From assembly GCA_003402315.1 (NCBI GenBank), contig QFXI01000017.1, forward strand, positions 59,223 through 123,222: 64,000 bases of DNA, written 5' to 3'. The notes under the pieces were generated by a model that made no database searches, had not been told where the DNA came from, and saw only the letters and a list, made by a program, of their open reading frames with translations. The DNA comes from Candidatus Nitrotoga sp. LAW. GTDB taxonomy: Bacteria; Pseudomonadota; Gammaproteobacteria; Burkholderiales; Gallionellaceae. Shown in pieces: positions 17,932 through 27,926 of the stretch (the stretch's first letter is position 1; each line of letters opens with the position of its first letter). The translations under genes and the position numbers were made by a program.

Positions 17932-19089
17932 TTACCGAGATTTTTTGAATTCAACTTTTAATTGTGGTGGGGCAGGCTTCATCGATGAAGTGTCGTCTGG
18001 TAAAGCGGCGCCAAGTGGCAAATTCTTTTGTTTGTTCCGTTTCGGTTTTGCAGCAACTGTCTTTAATTGCTGAATTTTCCCCGTTTTTTCTTTTTTGATT
18101 GTCTTAAATATTTTTATAGCGGGTTTCGAAGTGGTTTGGGCACTATTTTCTGGCGTGCTTGATGGTCTAATCGGGGTGGCAATGTTGTTTTGGATATCGT
18201 GGGTGGTGGTCTTGAAATCAATGAGCTGAATTTCCCCAAAGGCATCCCATATCTCTATTGCTCTATTGCTCGATATGTCTATTAATTCCGCTTGGGATGC
18301 GAAAGTTTGTCGCGACGCGACAACACTTCCGTTGTCAGCGCCACCACACCATTTAGATAATTCGAGTAATCGTTTAACTGCAATGGCAGGCTCGTTTGAA
18401 TTCTGACTGATGGATTGCATTACTTCTTTAGGTAAGAAATGAACACCGTCCGAAGTTAAGAGGACAAGGGCATCTTTGCTGGCTATTGGGAACTCAATTA
18501 AGTGGGGTTGGATATCTCGGCCCATACCAACAAATTGCAACAATTCATTCCTGCCGTAATTGTTACCAGCGCTGGCATCAATTTGGCCAGCAATGGTGTC
18601 GTCAACTGTAAGCTGCTTAATTTCATTACTAATCGAATAGATCCTACTGTCTCCAATATTGACTCCAAAAAATCTGCCGAAGTTATCAATAATAAAGGCA
18701 GACAATGTTGCTCCACCACGAGCTGCATATTTTGAAAATACAGCATCATTTGCTATGCGGGCTGAATTTAACAGCCTTTCACTTATGGAGGTATTACGAT
18801 TGTGATAGCAACTAATGAAGAAGGATGCTATCGCTAGGGAAGCGCACTCTTCACCCGCCTCCATTCCGCCCATTCCATCGCAAAGTGCACCTACAATAAA
18901 AGTCCGGCCTTGGTCGTCCTGTGTGCGAAGAACTCCTACTCGATCCTGGTTTTCTGATCGAACCCGGCCTTTGTCAGTGCCAATAGCTATCGGAAGTTCA
19001 CCAACTCGACGCACTGCCGCATCATTTGTTCGGCGCATAAACCAAGCCGTTAAACTTCTTTGTAATTTGTCAGTTTGTATTTGTTGCAT
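17932..19089 (-). CDS. PP2C-family protein Ser/Thr phosphatase with basic C-terminal tail
   Basis: A 385-residue protein. The PP2C domain fills about residues 30-265 and keeps the metal-binding motifs ENQDR (Asp49), CDGMGG (Asp71), GDSR (146-149), TSDGV (Asp214) and GGADNGS (Asp252), so it should remove phosphate from Ser/Thr in a Mn/Mg-dependent way. The tail of about 120 residues is rich in Lys, Pro and Thr (KIFKTIKKEKTGKIQQL), probably disordered, and could bind partners or nucleic acid. It is the first gene of the operon with two kinases, so it probably reverses their action. Confidence 0.92.
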   Translation of the reverse strand: MQQIQTDKLQRSLTAWFMRRTNDAAVRRVGELPIAIGTDKGRVRSENQDRVGVLRTQDDQGRTFIVGALCDGMGGMEAGEECASLAIASFFISCYHNRNTSISERLLNSARIANDAVFSKYAARGGATLSAFIIDNFGRFFGVNIGDSRIYSISNEIKQLTVDDTIAGQIDASAGNNYGRNELLQFVGMGRDIQPHLIEFPIASKDALVLLTSDGVHFLPKEVMQSISQNSNEPAIAVKRLLELSKWCGGADNGSVVASRQTFASQAELIDISSNRAIEIWDAFGEIQLIDFKTTTHDIQNNIATPIRPSSTPENSAQTTSKPAIKIFKTIKKEKTGKIQQLKTVAAKPKRNKQKNLPLGAALPDDTSSMKPAPPQLKVEFKKSR

Positions 19090-19243
19090 TACCTAATTGG
19101 TTCTGAATTAAATTGTGAATGCCATAGTGCTGTTAATAGTTAATGCTTAATATACCCTATTACGAATTATTAAGGGGGCGGCATCACACCATTATATCGG
19201 TTCGAGAGCACGCAGACGCGTTGCGAGAAAGTGGTCATACGGG

Positions 19244-19297
19244 ATGATTGCAGCACCTATGGCCGGAAAAGATTCCATACCGGACGTTGATGCATCT
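19244..19297 (-). repeat. 54-bp inverted repeat, right copy
   Basis: Reverse-complement copy of 15529-15582 with two mismatches. It lies 154 bases upstream of the PP2C start. Together the copies delimit a 3.77-kb unit holding only the three-gene operon. Confidence 0.9.
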
Positions 19298-19435
19298 AAA
19301 TGTGATCGGACGGTATGGCCGACAATCGGACGGTCGCATTGCTCCACCTGACATTCTGCTCCTAGCACGATTCAGTTGCTGGCGAAGTTCCGGTTTCTGG
19401 CAGTCAAAATAAAAATTTTGCGGATATCTTACAGG

Positions 19436-20035
19436 CTACTACTGCAACGGCCACTCGCCTATCGCATCATCAATCGCGGCCTGTAGCTCGATGGTGCGTG
19501 CCAAAACCGCGACTATGCCCCGGTAGTGCGTCAGGTCATCTACCGCCCCTTGCGGTCTTTCAACCACTTCTGGCAAACCTGATAACCGCCGATATAGTAG
19601 CTCCATACTTCTAGCGGTACGTTATCGAAGTATTGCTTCTAATTGATCCATACGCGCCCCGGTGCGCCGTTTGCCGGTTCGGAATAACGCACAGTATCCA
19701 CCGTGTTATCCCCTGCCTCTGGATAACGAATTTCCAGTTTTGGAAGATGCTCCATCAAATGCAGCGCCACCAGTTCCTTGCCCAAGGCACACAGACTGCG
19801 GAACAAGGCCACATCGCGCGTCAACGGCAAGCGTGGGAAATCTATTTTCAGGAACTCGGCATAGCGGCTGCGGTAGGTCGGCGAATGGAACACAGCGTAG
19901 ATATAGTGAAACACCCCTTCTGACCCGAAGGTCTTACGCAAATCGCCGCAGCCATCCGGCACAAAATCCAGTTGCAACCGCGCGGAAAGATCGGCAAGGA
20001 ATTCCGGTGCGGCGACTACCTACTGCCCTTTCATC
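19436..20035 (-). pseudogene. C-terminal relic of a type ISP-like restriction-modification enzyme
   Basis: On the minus strand, frames contain APEFLADLSARLQLDFVPDG, then VFHYIYAVFHSPTYRSRYAE, FLKIDFPRLPLT, then GRVWIN, a TAG, KQYFDNVPLEVWSYYIGGYQ, VCQKWLKDRKG, a frameshift, and DDLTHYRGIVAVLARTIELQ AAIDDAI. These are landmarks of the C-terminal target-recognition region of LlaBIII/type ISP enzymes and related N6-adenine methyltransferases. The helicase and methylase parts are absent. One nonsense codon and at least one frameshift make it dead. Confidence 0.75.
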
Positions 20036-20079
20036 GAATAGATCAGTCTTAGCGGCACAAAGACAGGACAGCTTATGGC

Positions 20080-20637
20080 TTACCCAGGAATATCACTACT
20101 TTGACTACCTACCTTAAGTAATATCCAAACTGCGCCGCTACCACCCGCATTTTGCGGTGCTTCGCAAAATGCCAGCACTTCGGAATATTGAGATAGCCAA
20201 TGGCGCACACGGCTTTTCAGTACGCCTTCCTTGCCACCTGCTTGCCATCCTTTGCCGTGTATCACGCATACAAAACGCAGGTTATGCGCTATCGCATCGC
20301 GCAAAAATTCAAGCAACAGCTTGCGTGCCGCATGACTTTGGAAACCATGCAGATCCAAGGTGTCCTGCATCGGCCATCGCCCACGCCGCAACCTGCGCAG
20401 GGTCGTACGCGATATACCGGAACGCAGAAACTCGGTCGGAATGTCATCCCCGGTATCATTGTCGGACAATGTATCCTCAATTAAGGGAATGGAAATAACA
20501 GTATTACGTGACGGTGCGCGACGCAGTGGTTGAGACAAGGGAATACGGTTGGATGGCGGCAACGGAATAACGCCATCCAGCGCCTGCTGGAATAGCTCAG
20601 AATTCACCGGTACTGGCTGACCATCCTTTTTTTTCAT
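20080..20637 (-). CDS. Smr-domain protein
   Basis: A 185-residue protein with a low-complexity N-terminus and a C-terminal Smr domain (about residues 90-175): TLDLHGFQSHAARKLLLEFL (LDLHG motif) and VCVIHGKG, then GGSGAVWILLK. Smr domains bind or cut branched DNA or RNA; in stand-alone proteobacterial proteins an endonuclease-like role in mRNA or DNA processing is proposed. The last 10 residues (VGSQSSDIPG) go beyond the usual end and lie next to the decayed restriction gene, so the natural C-terminus may have been altered. It follows trxB by 7 bases. Confidence 0.92.
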   Translation of the reverse strand: MKKKDGQPVPVNSELFQQALDGVIPLPPSNRIPLSQPLRRAPSRNTVISIPLIEDTLSDNDTGDDIPTEFLRSGISRTTLRRLRRGRWPMQDTLDLHGFQSHAARKLLLEFLRDAIAHNLRFVCVIHGKGWQAGGKEGVLKSRVRHWLSQYSEVLAFCEAPQNAGGSGAVWILLKVGSQSSDIPG

Positions 20638-20644
20638 TGCCCCT

Positions 20645-21994
<1,350 letters not shown>

Positions 21995-22948
21995 ATGATG
22001 ACTTGGCTATTTTCCGCTCTGCTACTGTTTTTTACTTCAAGCGTGGGCGCAATAGAACTACCAGGCATACCTGAATTCATTGACGAAATGGTAATCGAAC
22101 ATCAGTTCGAACGTGACGAACTGGAGCAGGTATTTCAACATGTGCAACATCGTCCAGCGGTCATCAATCTCATTTCCGCGCCAGCCACGATTAAACCTTG
22201 GCCACAATATCGTGCCGCTTTTACCAATAATAAACACATAAACGATGGACTAAAATTTTGGGAAAACCATATAAATGTGCTGCAACGTGCAGAAAAAGAA
22301 TACGGTGTGCCGCAGGAGATGATCGTCGCCATCATAGGTGTGGAGACTAATTATGGCCGCAACACAGGTAAGTTCAACATATTGGACACACTTACTACCT
22401 TGGCCTTTGACTATCCGCGTCGTGCCGACTTTTTCCGTAATGAATTAAAAGAATACTTACTGCTGGCTCGCGAACAAAAATTCGGACCATTCAAAATGTA
22501 CGGCTCCTACGCAGGTGCATTGGGCATCCCGCAATTTATGCCGAGCAGTTACCGAAAACATGCAGTGGATTTTAACAACGATGGAGAAACCAACCTATTT
22601 AATGACCCGGAAGATGCCATCGGTAGCGTGGCGAATTACTTCAAACAATATGGCTGGCAGAGTGGCGAACCTGTAGCGGTTCGTGTCAAATTAAACAAAA
22701 AAGCTGAACTAAATGTCAAAGAAACACACAGTGTGGCAACTTGGGCAGAGATGGGCATTATTCCAGTTGCACAAACCGCAGACCTTAAATCTGCGTGGCT
22801 GCTGGATTTTACCGTATCTGATGGCAAGGAATTTTGGCTAGCATTCAAAAATTTCCAAGTCATTATGCTTTACAACAACAATATTTTCTACGCTATGTCA
22901 GTGTACCAACTTGCCGACGCTCTCCGCAATGCGCGAACCCTAAATTAA
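21995..22948 (+). CDS. mltB: Membrane-bound lytic murein transglycosylase B
   Basis: A 317-residue periplasmic enzyme that cuts peptidoglycan between MurNAc and GlcNAc forming 1,6-anhydro ends. A Sec signal peptide covers about residues 1-19 (ending VGA); there is no lipobox Cys, so it is likely soluble or SltB-like. The catalytic Glu is in VETNYGRNTG near residue 118, with GSYAGALGIPQFMPSSYRKH and NDPEDAIGSVANYF typical of the family. It stands alone between trxB and the histidine kinase gene. Confidence 0.95.
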   Translation: MMTWLFSALLLFFTSSVGAIELPGIPEFIDEMVIEHQFERDELEQVFQHVQHRPAVINLISAPATIKPWPQYRAAFTNNKHINDGLKFWENHINVLQRAEKEYGVPQEMIVAIIGVETNYGRNTGKFNILDTLTTLAFDYPRRADFFRNELKEYLLLAREQKFGPFKMYGSYAGALGIPQFMPSSYRKHAVDFNNDGETNLFNDPEDAIGSVANYFKQYGWQSGEPVAVRVKLNKKAELNVKETHSVATWAEMGIIPVAQTADLKSAWLLDFTVSDGKEFWLAFKNFQVIMLYNNNIFYAMSVYQLADALRNARTLN

Positions 22949-23193
22949 ACCAATCCAAATAGTTATTGCGACTCAATACAATTTAAGGCTAAAGTAGTCC
23001 ATTGTTTTCTCAAAACCGCATCTAAATGCAGAACATTATAAGGTTGGCTCTTTCTTGATTTGCACGAAGGAGTAGCAGGAATAACAGAGCTGAAAAATAA
23101 ATTACCCGAAATTTGATGCACTAGCCATTGCTCTAGCCAAAATTTCAACCATACGTATATCGTCATAGTTATTTTACTGATACCAAATAAATA

Positions 23194-24777
23194 ATGGTTT
23201 TTTTCATAACCTCTGAAACTACAGGAACGGAGGGTGGGCTTGCTGCCAACACCTTAGGACGATTTCGACGCAACCCAAAATCTTTCCTAAAACTGATTCT
23301 GCTCGGATTTACGCTTGTTGGCCTGCCGTTCATTGTTGCACTTATTAATAGTGCGGTGTCTATCAACGGCCTGGCCGACCAAAGTCGCAAGGCCGTTTAC
23401 CAGGCAGTGCAAATCACACTTGCCAGCCATACATTAACCAATGAGATTAATATAATGGAACGGAGTGTGCGGCAGACGCTTATTCTTGGTGATGAATCCT
23501 TACTTGAGGGATATTTTCAAGCACACAAAAAATTCGAAAAAACAGCCACAGAGCTTTTCCAACTATCATCACGTACTGAGCAGAAGCAAATGCTGGAACA
23601 ATTACAGTCACTGGAAAATGCGACTTTTCAAAAAGTATCGGCTGCGAGCCAAGCGCCAGAAAAATTACGCGAACTGGTTAAAAGCTTTGCGCCACTGCTG
23701 GATTCCGCGCGCAGTTTTTCTGCTTTCGGTTATGCATTAATAGAACTAGAGGTGGATGAAATGCAGAATATGGCGGAACATGCACACACCGTTATGGTTT
23801 GGGAGTTGTTCGCTTTAATCCCGTTCGCGATATTGCTGGCACTTGGATTCTCCATACTGATTACACGTCCTATCCGTCAAATTGATGAAGCTATCCGTAA
23901 CCTGGGACAGGGTGAGTTATCAAAAATAGTGCGTGTCGATGGCCCACAGGATTTAATGTACCTTGGCGAACGCCTTGATTGGATGCGTCGGCGCTTGCTT
24001 AAACTGGAAGAACAAAAAACCAAATTTCTTCGACACGTTTCCCACGAACTCAAAACCCCCCTCACATCAATGCGCGAAGGCGCGGATTTACTTGCAGAAG
24101 GCATAGTTGGAGAACTAACCGTAAAACAACAGCAGATCGCAAATATCCTCCATAACAACAGTATACAACTGCAAAAACGTATTGAAGATTTATTAAACTA
24201 CAGCGCGCTGCAGACTGAGAAATCTGCACTTGTTAAACATCAAACGAATTTGGCGGGCATTTTGAGTATCGTATTGCAAGATCAAAACCTCGCCATTATG
24301 AATAAAAACCTGAAAATCGATCTGGCTTGCACGGAATTAATGATTGACTGTGACGAACAAAAAATCAGAATCATTATTGACAACCTTTTATCAAATGCCG
24401 TGAAATATTCACCGCCCGGCGGCCGCATCAAAATATGGACAAACAAGGTTGACGATTCAGTACAGCTGGACATAATGGACGCCGGCCCAGGCATAGACGA
24501 AATTGACCAGGAAAAAGTGTTTGAGCCTTTTTACCAGGGGCGAAAAATGTCTGAAAGCCATGTTAGAGGAACAGGATTGGGACTGTCGATTGCGCGTGAA
24601 TATGCTCTTGCCCATGGTGGCAATATTGAGCTCAAAACAAACCGCTCTTCTGAACGGCGGAGCGACGATGAATCCACTCTTGCTAATGGCCGCACTATTG
24701 ATCTAGTTCAACAAATTAAAACAGGCGCCCATTTCCGCCTTACCTTGCCTATCCATGATCCAGAAAGTTGCTCATGA
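23194..24777 (+). CDS. Sensor histidine kinase of the QseE/GlrK type
   Basis: A 527-residue inner-membrane kinase. TM1 is about residues 29-52, a helical periplasmic sensor follows, TM2 about 203-224, then a HAMP segment, the HisKA box FLRHVSHELKTPLTSM with the phosphorylated His near residue 282, and HATPase motifs (DNLLSNAVKYSPPGG, DAGPGI, GTGLGLSIARE). The overlap with a lipoprotein gene and then an NtrC-type regulator is the QseE-QseG-QseF arrangement. I saw no GlmY-like small RNA or sigma-54 promoter in the 245 bases upstream. Confidence 0.92.
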   Translation: MVFFITSETTGTEGGLAANTLGRFRRNPKSFLKLILLGFTLVGLPFIVALINSAVSINGLADQSRKAVYQAVQITLASHTLTNEINIMERSVRQTLILGDESLLEGYFQAHKKFEKTATELFQLSSRTEQKQMLEQLQSLENATFQKVSAASQAPEKLRELVKSFAPLLDSARSFSAFGYALIELEVDEMQNMAEHAHTVMVWELFALIPFAILLALGFSILITRPIRQIDEAIRNLGQGELSKIVRVDGPQDLMYLGERLDWMRRRLLKLEEQKTKFLRHVSHELKTPLTSMREGADLLAEGIVGELTVKQQQIANILHNNSIQLQKRIEDLLNYSALQTEKSALVKHQTNLAGILSIVLQDQNLAIMNKNLKIDLACTELMIDCDEQKIRIIIDNLLSNAVKYSPPGGRIKIWTNKVDDSVQLDIMDAGPGIDEIDQEKVFEPFYQGRKMSESHVRGTGLGLSIAREYALAHGGNIELKTNRSSERRSDDESTLANGRTIDLVQQIKTGAHFRLTLPIHDPESCS

Positions 24778-25316
24778 GTATCATCCCAAAAAAACCATGG
24801 GTTCTTCTAACAATAATATTGGCTGCCCTAAATGCCTGTTCGGCCATACCAACGAACCAGCCACCTATCGTAATATTGCCTCCTCAACCTCTTGTTATCC
24901 CACCCAGCCAACTGGAAGTATTAATGCAATATTACGAATCCATCCGAAAAATGCCCGCAACAGAGCTGGTTAAAGAACATGACAAAGCGAAACAAAATTT
25001 AATATTGACCAAGAGTGATAGTGCTCGGGCAGAGTTGGCACTACTACTTGCATTGCCCAATACATCCTTCCGCGATACTGGCGCTGCACTTAATCTACTC
25101 AATGAATGGTCGAAAGAAGCGAAATTATCCGCCAGCATGCGCAGCTTCAAACAGTTACTGTCAACGCTGCTTGCTGAACAGCAGCGTACTAACAGCAATG
25201 TGAATGAGCTATCGCAAAAGTTGAAAGAAGAGCAAAAACACTCTGAAATTTTGAAAAATCAAATTGATGACATCAAAAATATGGAAAAAAATCTCATCCT
25301 CAGGGATAAGCCTTGA
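24774..25316 (+). CDS. QseG-like lipoprotein between the kinase and regulator genes
   Basis: A 180-residue protein starting at an ATG that overlaps the kinase stop (ATGA). A signal peptide (about residues 1-22) ends in a lipobox-like LNAC at the Cys. The rest is helical, with a C-terminal coiled coil rich in Lys, Glu and Gln (LSQKLKEEQKHSEILKNQID). Sequence similarity to QseG is weak by eye; the assignment rests on position, lipoprotein signal, size and coiled coil. In enterobacteria QseG contacts QseE at the periplasmic face and tunes its activity. Confidence 0.72.
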   Translation: MSIIPKKPWVLLTIILAALNACSAIPTNQPPIVILPPQPLVIPPSQLEVLMQYYESIRKMPATELVKEHDKAKQNLILTKSDSARAELALLLALPNTSFRDTGAALNLLNEWSKEAKLSASMRSFKQLLSTLLAEQQRTNSNVNELSQKLKEEQKHSEILKNQIDDIKNMEKNLILRDKP

Positions 25317-26692
25317 GTACAATGCAAAAAATGACTGAATCTAATCCAAAAATACTGATAGTCGACGATGATGCAGACCTGCTAGAACTCCTTTCCATTC
25401 GTTTAACGGCTGCTGGATATAAAACTGAATTGGCACAAAGCGCCGAGATAGCCCTTAATTACTTGGACATGTCACGCCCACAACTTGTTATTAGCGATAT
25501 GCAAATGAGCGGTATGGACGGAATGAAATTGTTCGAACATATTCACCGCACTATACCCACTTTACCCGTAATCATTCTGACAGCACATGGCACTATCCCT
25601 GATGCGGTTGCCGCTACACAACGGGGAGTATTCGGCTATCTGACCAAACCTTTCGATAGTAAAATTCTGTTAGCCCACGTTGATCAGGCTCTCAGACTGG
25701 TGCCGGGAACTGGACTCCAAAAAGAAGAATCCCAAGCTGCGTGGCGCAAAAATATCATCACCCAGAGTGCCGTGATGGAGGATATTCTCACGAAAGCAGA
25801 ACTCGTCGCAAAAGGCGATGCAAGTGTGCTTATTTACGGGGAAAGTGGTGCTGGCAAAGAATTGTTTGCCCATGCCATTCACGATGCCTCCAAGCGCCAT
25901 CATCGGCCATTTGTAGCCGTCAACTGCGCTGCAATTCCCGAACAATTATTGGAATCAGAATTATTTGGGCACGTCAAAGGGGCGTTTACCGGTGCTGTTC
26001 GCGATCACAAGGGCTTATTTCAATTAGCAGAGGGCGGGACACTTCTTCTTGATGAAATTGGCGACATGCCGCTTCCGCTGCAGGTCAAGCTATTACGAGT
26101 TCTCCAAGAAAGACAAGTACGTCCTGTGGGATCAGTGCAGACCATTCCGGTGGACGTACGCATTATCTCCGCTACCCACCGTGACCTTCTGGCTGAAATC
26201 GGTACAGGCAGCTTCCGCGAAGATTTATATTATCGACTAAAAGTCGTAGCGCTGACCATTCCAGCATTATCACAACGGCGTGAAGACATCCCTATGTTAG
26301 CAAAACATTTTCTCAGCTCGCTTGGCGCAAAATACGATAAAAAAATTAATGGATTTTCGCCTGATGCAATGGAAATGCTGGTGCGCGCCTCATGGCCTGG
26401 CAACGTACGGCAACTGATGAACATTGTCGAACAATGCGTTGTTTTAAGCACTGCTCCACTCATTTCCTCCGTGCTGGTATACGATGCCATGCAAAAAGAA
26501 GAAGAAGGGTTGGTTTCGTTCGAAGATGCGCGCAGACATTTCGAAAGAGATTATCTGGTACGTGTGTTAAAAATCACGGCAGGTAATGTGGCTAAAGCTG
26601 CGGGTTTAGCCAAACGCAACCGAACCGAGTTTTATAAATTACTCCAGAGACATCAGCTCGATCCATCGATTTTCAAACAGTCACAAAGTTAA
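25313..26692 (+). CDS. NtrC-type response regulator (QseF/GlrR-like)
   Basis: A 459-residue sigma-54 activator. The receiver domain (residues about 13-125) has the phospho-acceptor Asp in VISDMQMSG near residue 62. The AAA+ domain has Walker A GESGAGKE near 177, the sigma-54 contact GAFTGA near 223-228 and LLLDEIGDMPL. A Fis-type helix-turn-helix ends the protein (AGNVAKAAGLAKRNRTEFYK). A TTG start at 25313 has AGGGA six bases upstream and overlaps the previous stop; ATG codons at 25322 and 25331 are alternatives. Target promoters should depend on sigma-54. Confidence 0.93.
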   Translation: MSTMQKMTESNPKILIVDDDADLLELLSIRLTAAGYKTELAQSAEIALNYLDMSRPQLVISDMQMSGMDGMKLFEHIHRTIPTLPVIILTAHGTIPDAVAATQRGVFGYLTKPFDSKILLAHVDQALRLVPGTGLQKEESQAAWRKNIITQSAVMEDILTKAELVAKGDASVLIYGESGAGKELFAHAIHDASKRHHRPFVAVNCAAIPEQLLESELFGHVKGAFTGAVRDHKGLFQLAEGGTLLLDEIGDMPLPLQVKLLRVLQERQVRPVGSVQTIPVDVRIISATHRDLLAEIGTGSFREDLYYRLKVVALTIPALSQRREDIPMLAKHFLSSLGAKYDKKINGFSPDAMEMLVRASWPGNVRQLMNIVEQCVVLSTAPLISSVLVYDAMQKEEEGLVSFEDARRHFERDYLVRVLKITAGNVAKAAGLAKRNRTEFYKLLQRHQLDPSIFKQSQS

Positions 26693-26936
26693 TTAGTTAA
26701 GAATCAATACCCAAATGGATTTATATACAGGAATTTTGGGGGCAAGCAGCGCACCTGCTCTATCTTAAATTATTTACTTTCTGTATGTTACAAAAATACC
26801 TGGTTCTATTTTTCCAATCTACCTCAAAACATATAAAACTAAAAAATGGACAAGCTGTAAGCTGTCAAACCAAAAAATCTTCTCTATTTCCGACCTATTA
26901 ACACTCATTAAACGCAGGATTTATGGAAATAAAAAA

Positions 26937-26964
26937 TTGACAATTTCACCAATCTGCCTACAAT
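26937..26964 (+). promoter_or_regulatory. Sigma-70 promoter of tRNA-Lys
   Basis: A consensus TTGACA at 26937-26942 and TACAAT at 26959-26964 with 16-base spacing, ending 13 bases before the mature tRNA. Confidence 0.85.
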
Positions 26965-26977
26965 TCAACCCTCAAAT

Positions 26978-27053
26978 GGGTTGTTAGCTCAGTTGGTAGA
27001 GCATCGGACTCTTAATCCGCTGGTCGAGCGTTCGAGCCGCTCACAACCCACCA
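26978..27053 (+). tRNA. tRNA-Lys (anticodon CTT)
   Basis: A 76-base cloverleaf. The acceptor GGGTTGT pairs with ACAACCC, followed by A and an encoded CCA. The D arm is GCTC/GAGC, the anticodon loop CTCTTAA gives CTT, and the T arm is GAGCG-TTCGAGC-CGCTC. Confidence 0.95.
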
Positions 27054-27332
27054 AACATTAATAAAAATATCAACAAGTTACAACGTATCTTTACTGTCAA
27101 AAAGCAATACTTACTCCTCAAAAAGGCGAGTGCTCCGCAAAAACAAAAAACGGCGCTGAACTTTCCGGTAAATTCGGACGGTTAAAATCAATTACGGAGC
27201 CACTTAAGCTCCGCTTCCAGCAATGCAGCCGCCCCACCAAACAACCTAAGCGCATCGAATGTAATTGCGCCCTCGCCCCGGTCACGGCATCTTTGATATA
27301 CACACGTCTACAGAAACGATCAGCTTCATCCC

Positions 27333-27914
27333 TTATTTACTCTGTTGTAATATTTCCCGTACGGGTCGAAAACTTCTTCTATGTTCGGCGGAAACGCCAT
27401 GCATTTTCAATGCCATCAGATGTGCCTCTGTCGCGTAGCCCTTGTGTGCAGCAAAACCATACTGTGGCTGGACATTATGCAGCAATAGCATTGCTGCATC
27501 ACGCGCGGTTTTAGCCAATATAGATGCTGCAGAGATGGACATAACAGTGCTATCTCCCCGCACAATGGCACGGCTCGGTATGCCCGTATCTGGGCAATAC
27601 AGGCCATCAACCAAAATCTCATGCGGGCGGATCTGAAGCATTTCAATTGCACGACGCATAGCCAACAAACTCGCACGCAAAATATTGATCGAATCAATCT
27701 CTTTAACTGAAGCTTCTGCAATCGCCCACGCTACGGCATGTTGCTTTATCTCCAATGCCAGATAATCACGCCGCTTTTCGCTGAGCTTCTTGGAATCGTC
27801 CAAGCCCTTTATTGGCCGGCTGCTGTCCAATATTACAGCAGCCGCATAGACTGGTCCGGCTAACGGGCCGCGGCCAGCTTCATCCACACCACAAATAAAC
27901 AAGTTGTTTTTCAC
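27333..27914 (-). CDS. rnhB: Ribonuclease HII
   Basis: A 193-residue endonuclease removing RNA, including single ribonucleotides, from DNA. The catalytic acidic residues are in [15 protein letters not shown] and in [24 protein letters not shown] and the C-terminal GYATEAHL segment are family marks. It is the last gene of the lpx cluster, 12 bases after lpxB. The N-terminal MKNNLF start gives normal length. Confidence 0.96.
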   Translation of the reverse strand: MKNNLFICGVDEAGRGPLAGPVYAAAVILDSSRPIKGLDDSKKLSEKRRDYLALEIKQHAVAWAIAEASVKEIDSINILRASLLAMRRAIEMLQIRPHEILVDGLYCPDTGIPSRAIVRGDSTVMSISAASILAKTARDAAMLLLHNVQPQYGFAAHKGYATEAHLMALKMHGVSAEHRRSFRPVREILQQSK

Positions 27915-27926
27915 TTGACATCCCTC

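Noticed and set aside
15777..19089. Type VI secretion regulatory kinase/phosphatase (PpkA/PppA) explanation for the operon
   Set aside because: No type VI secretion genes are nearby, and the kinases lack membrane segments and vWA domains typical of PpkA.
27118..27303. Minus-strand frame after rnhB, with a second frame reading AITFDALRLFGGAAALLEAE
   Set aside because: It looks slightly protein-like but is short, lacks a start and could not be tied to any family.
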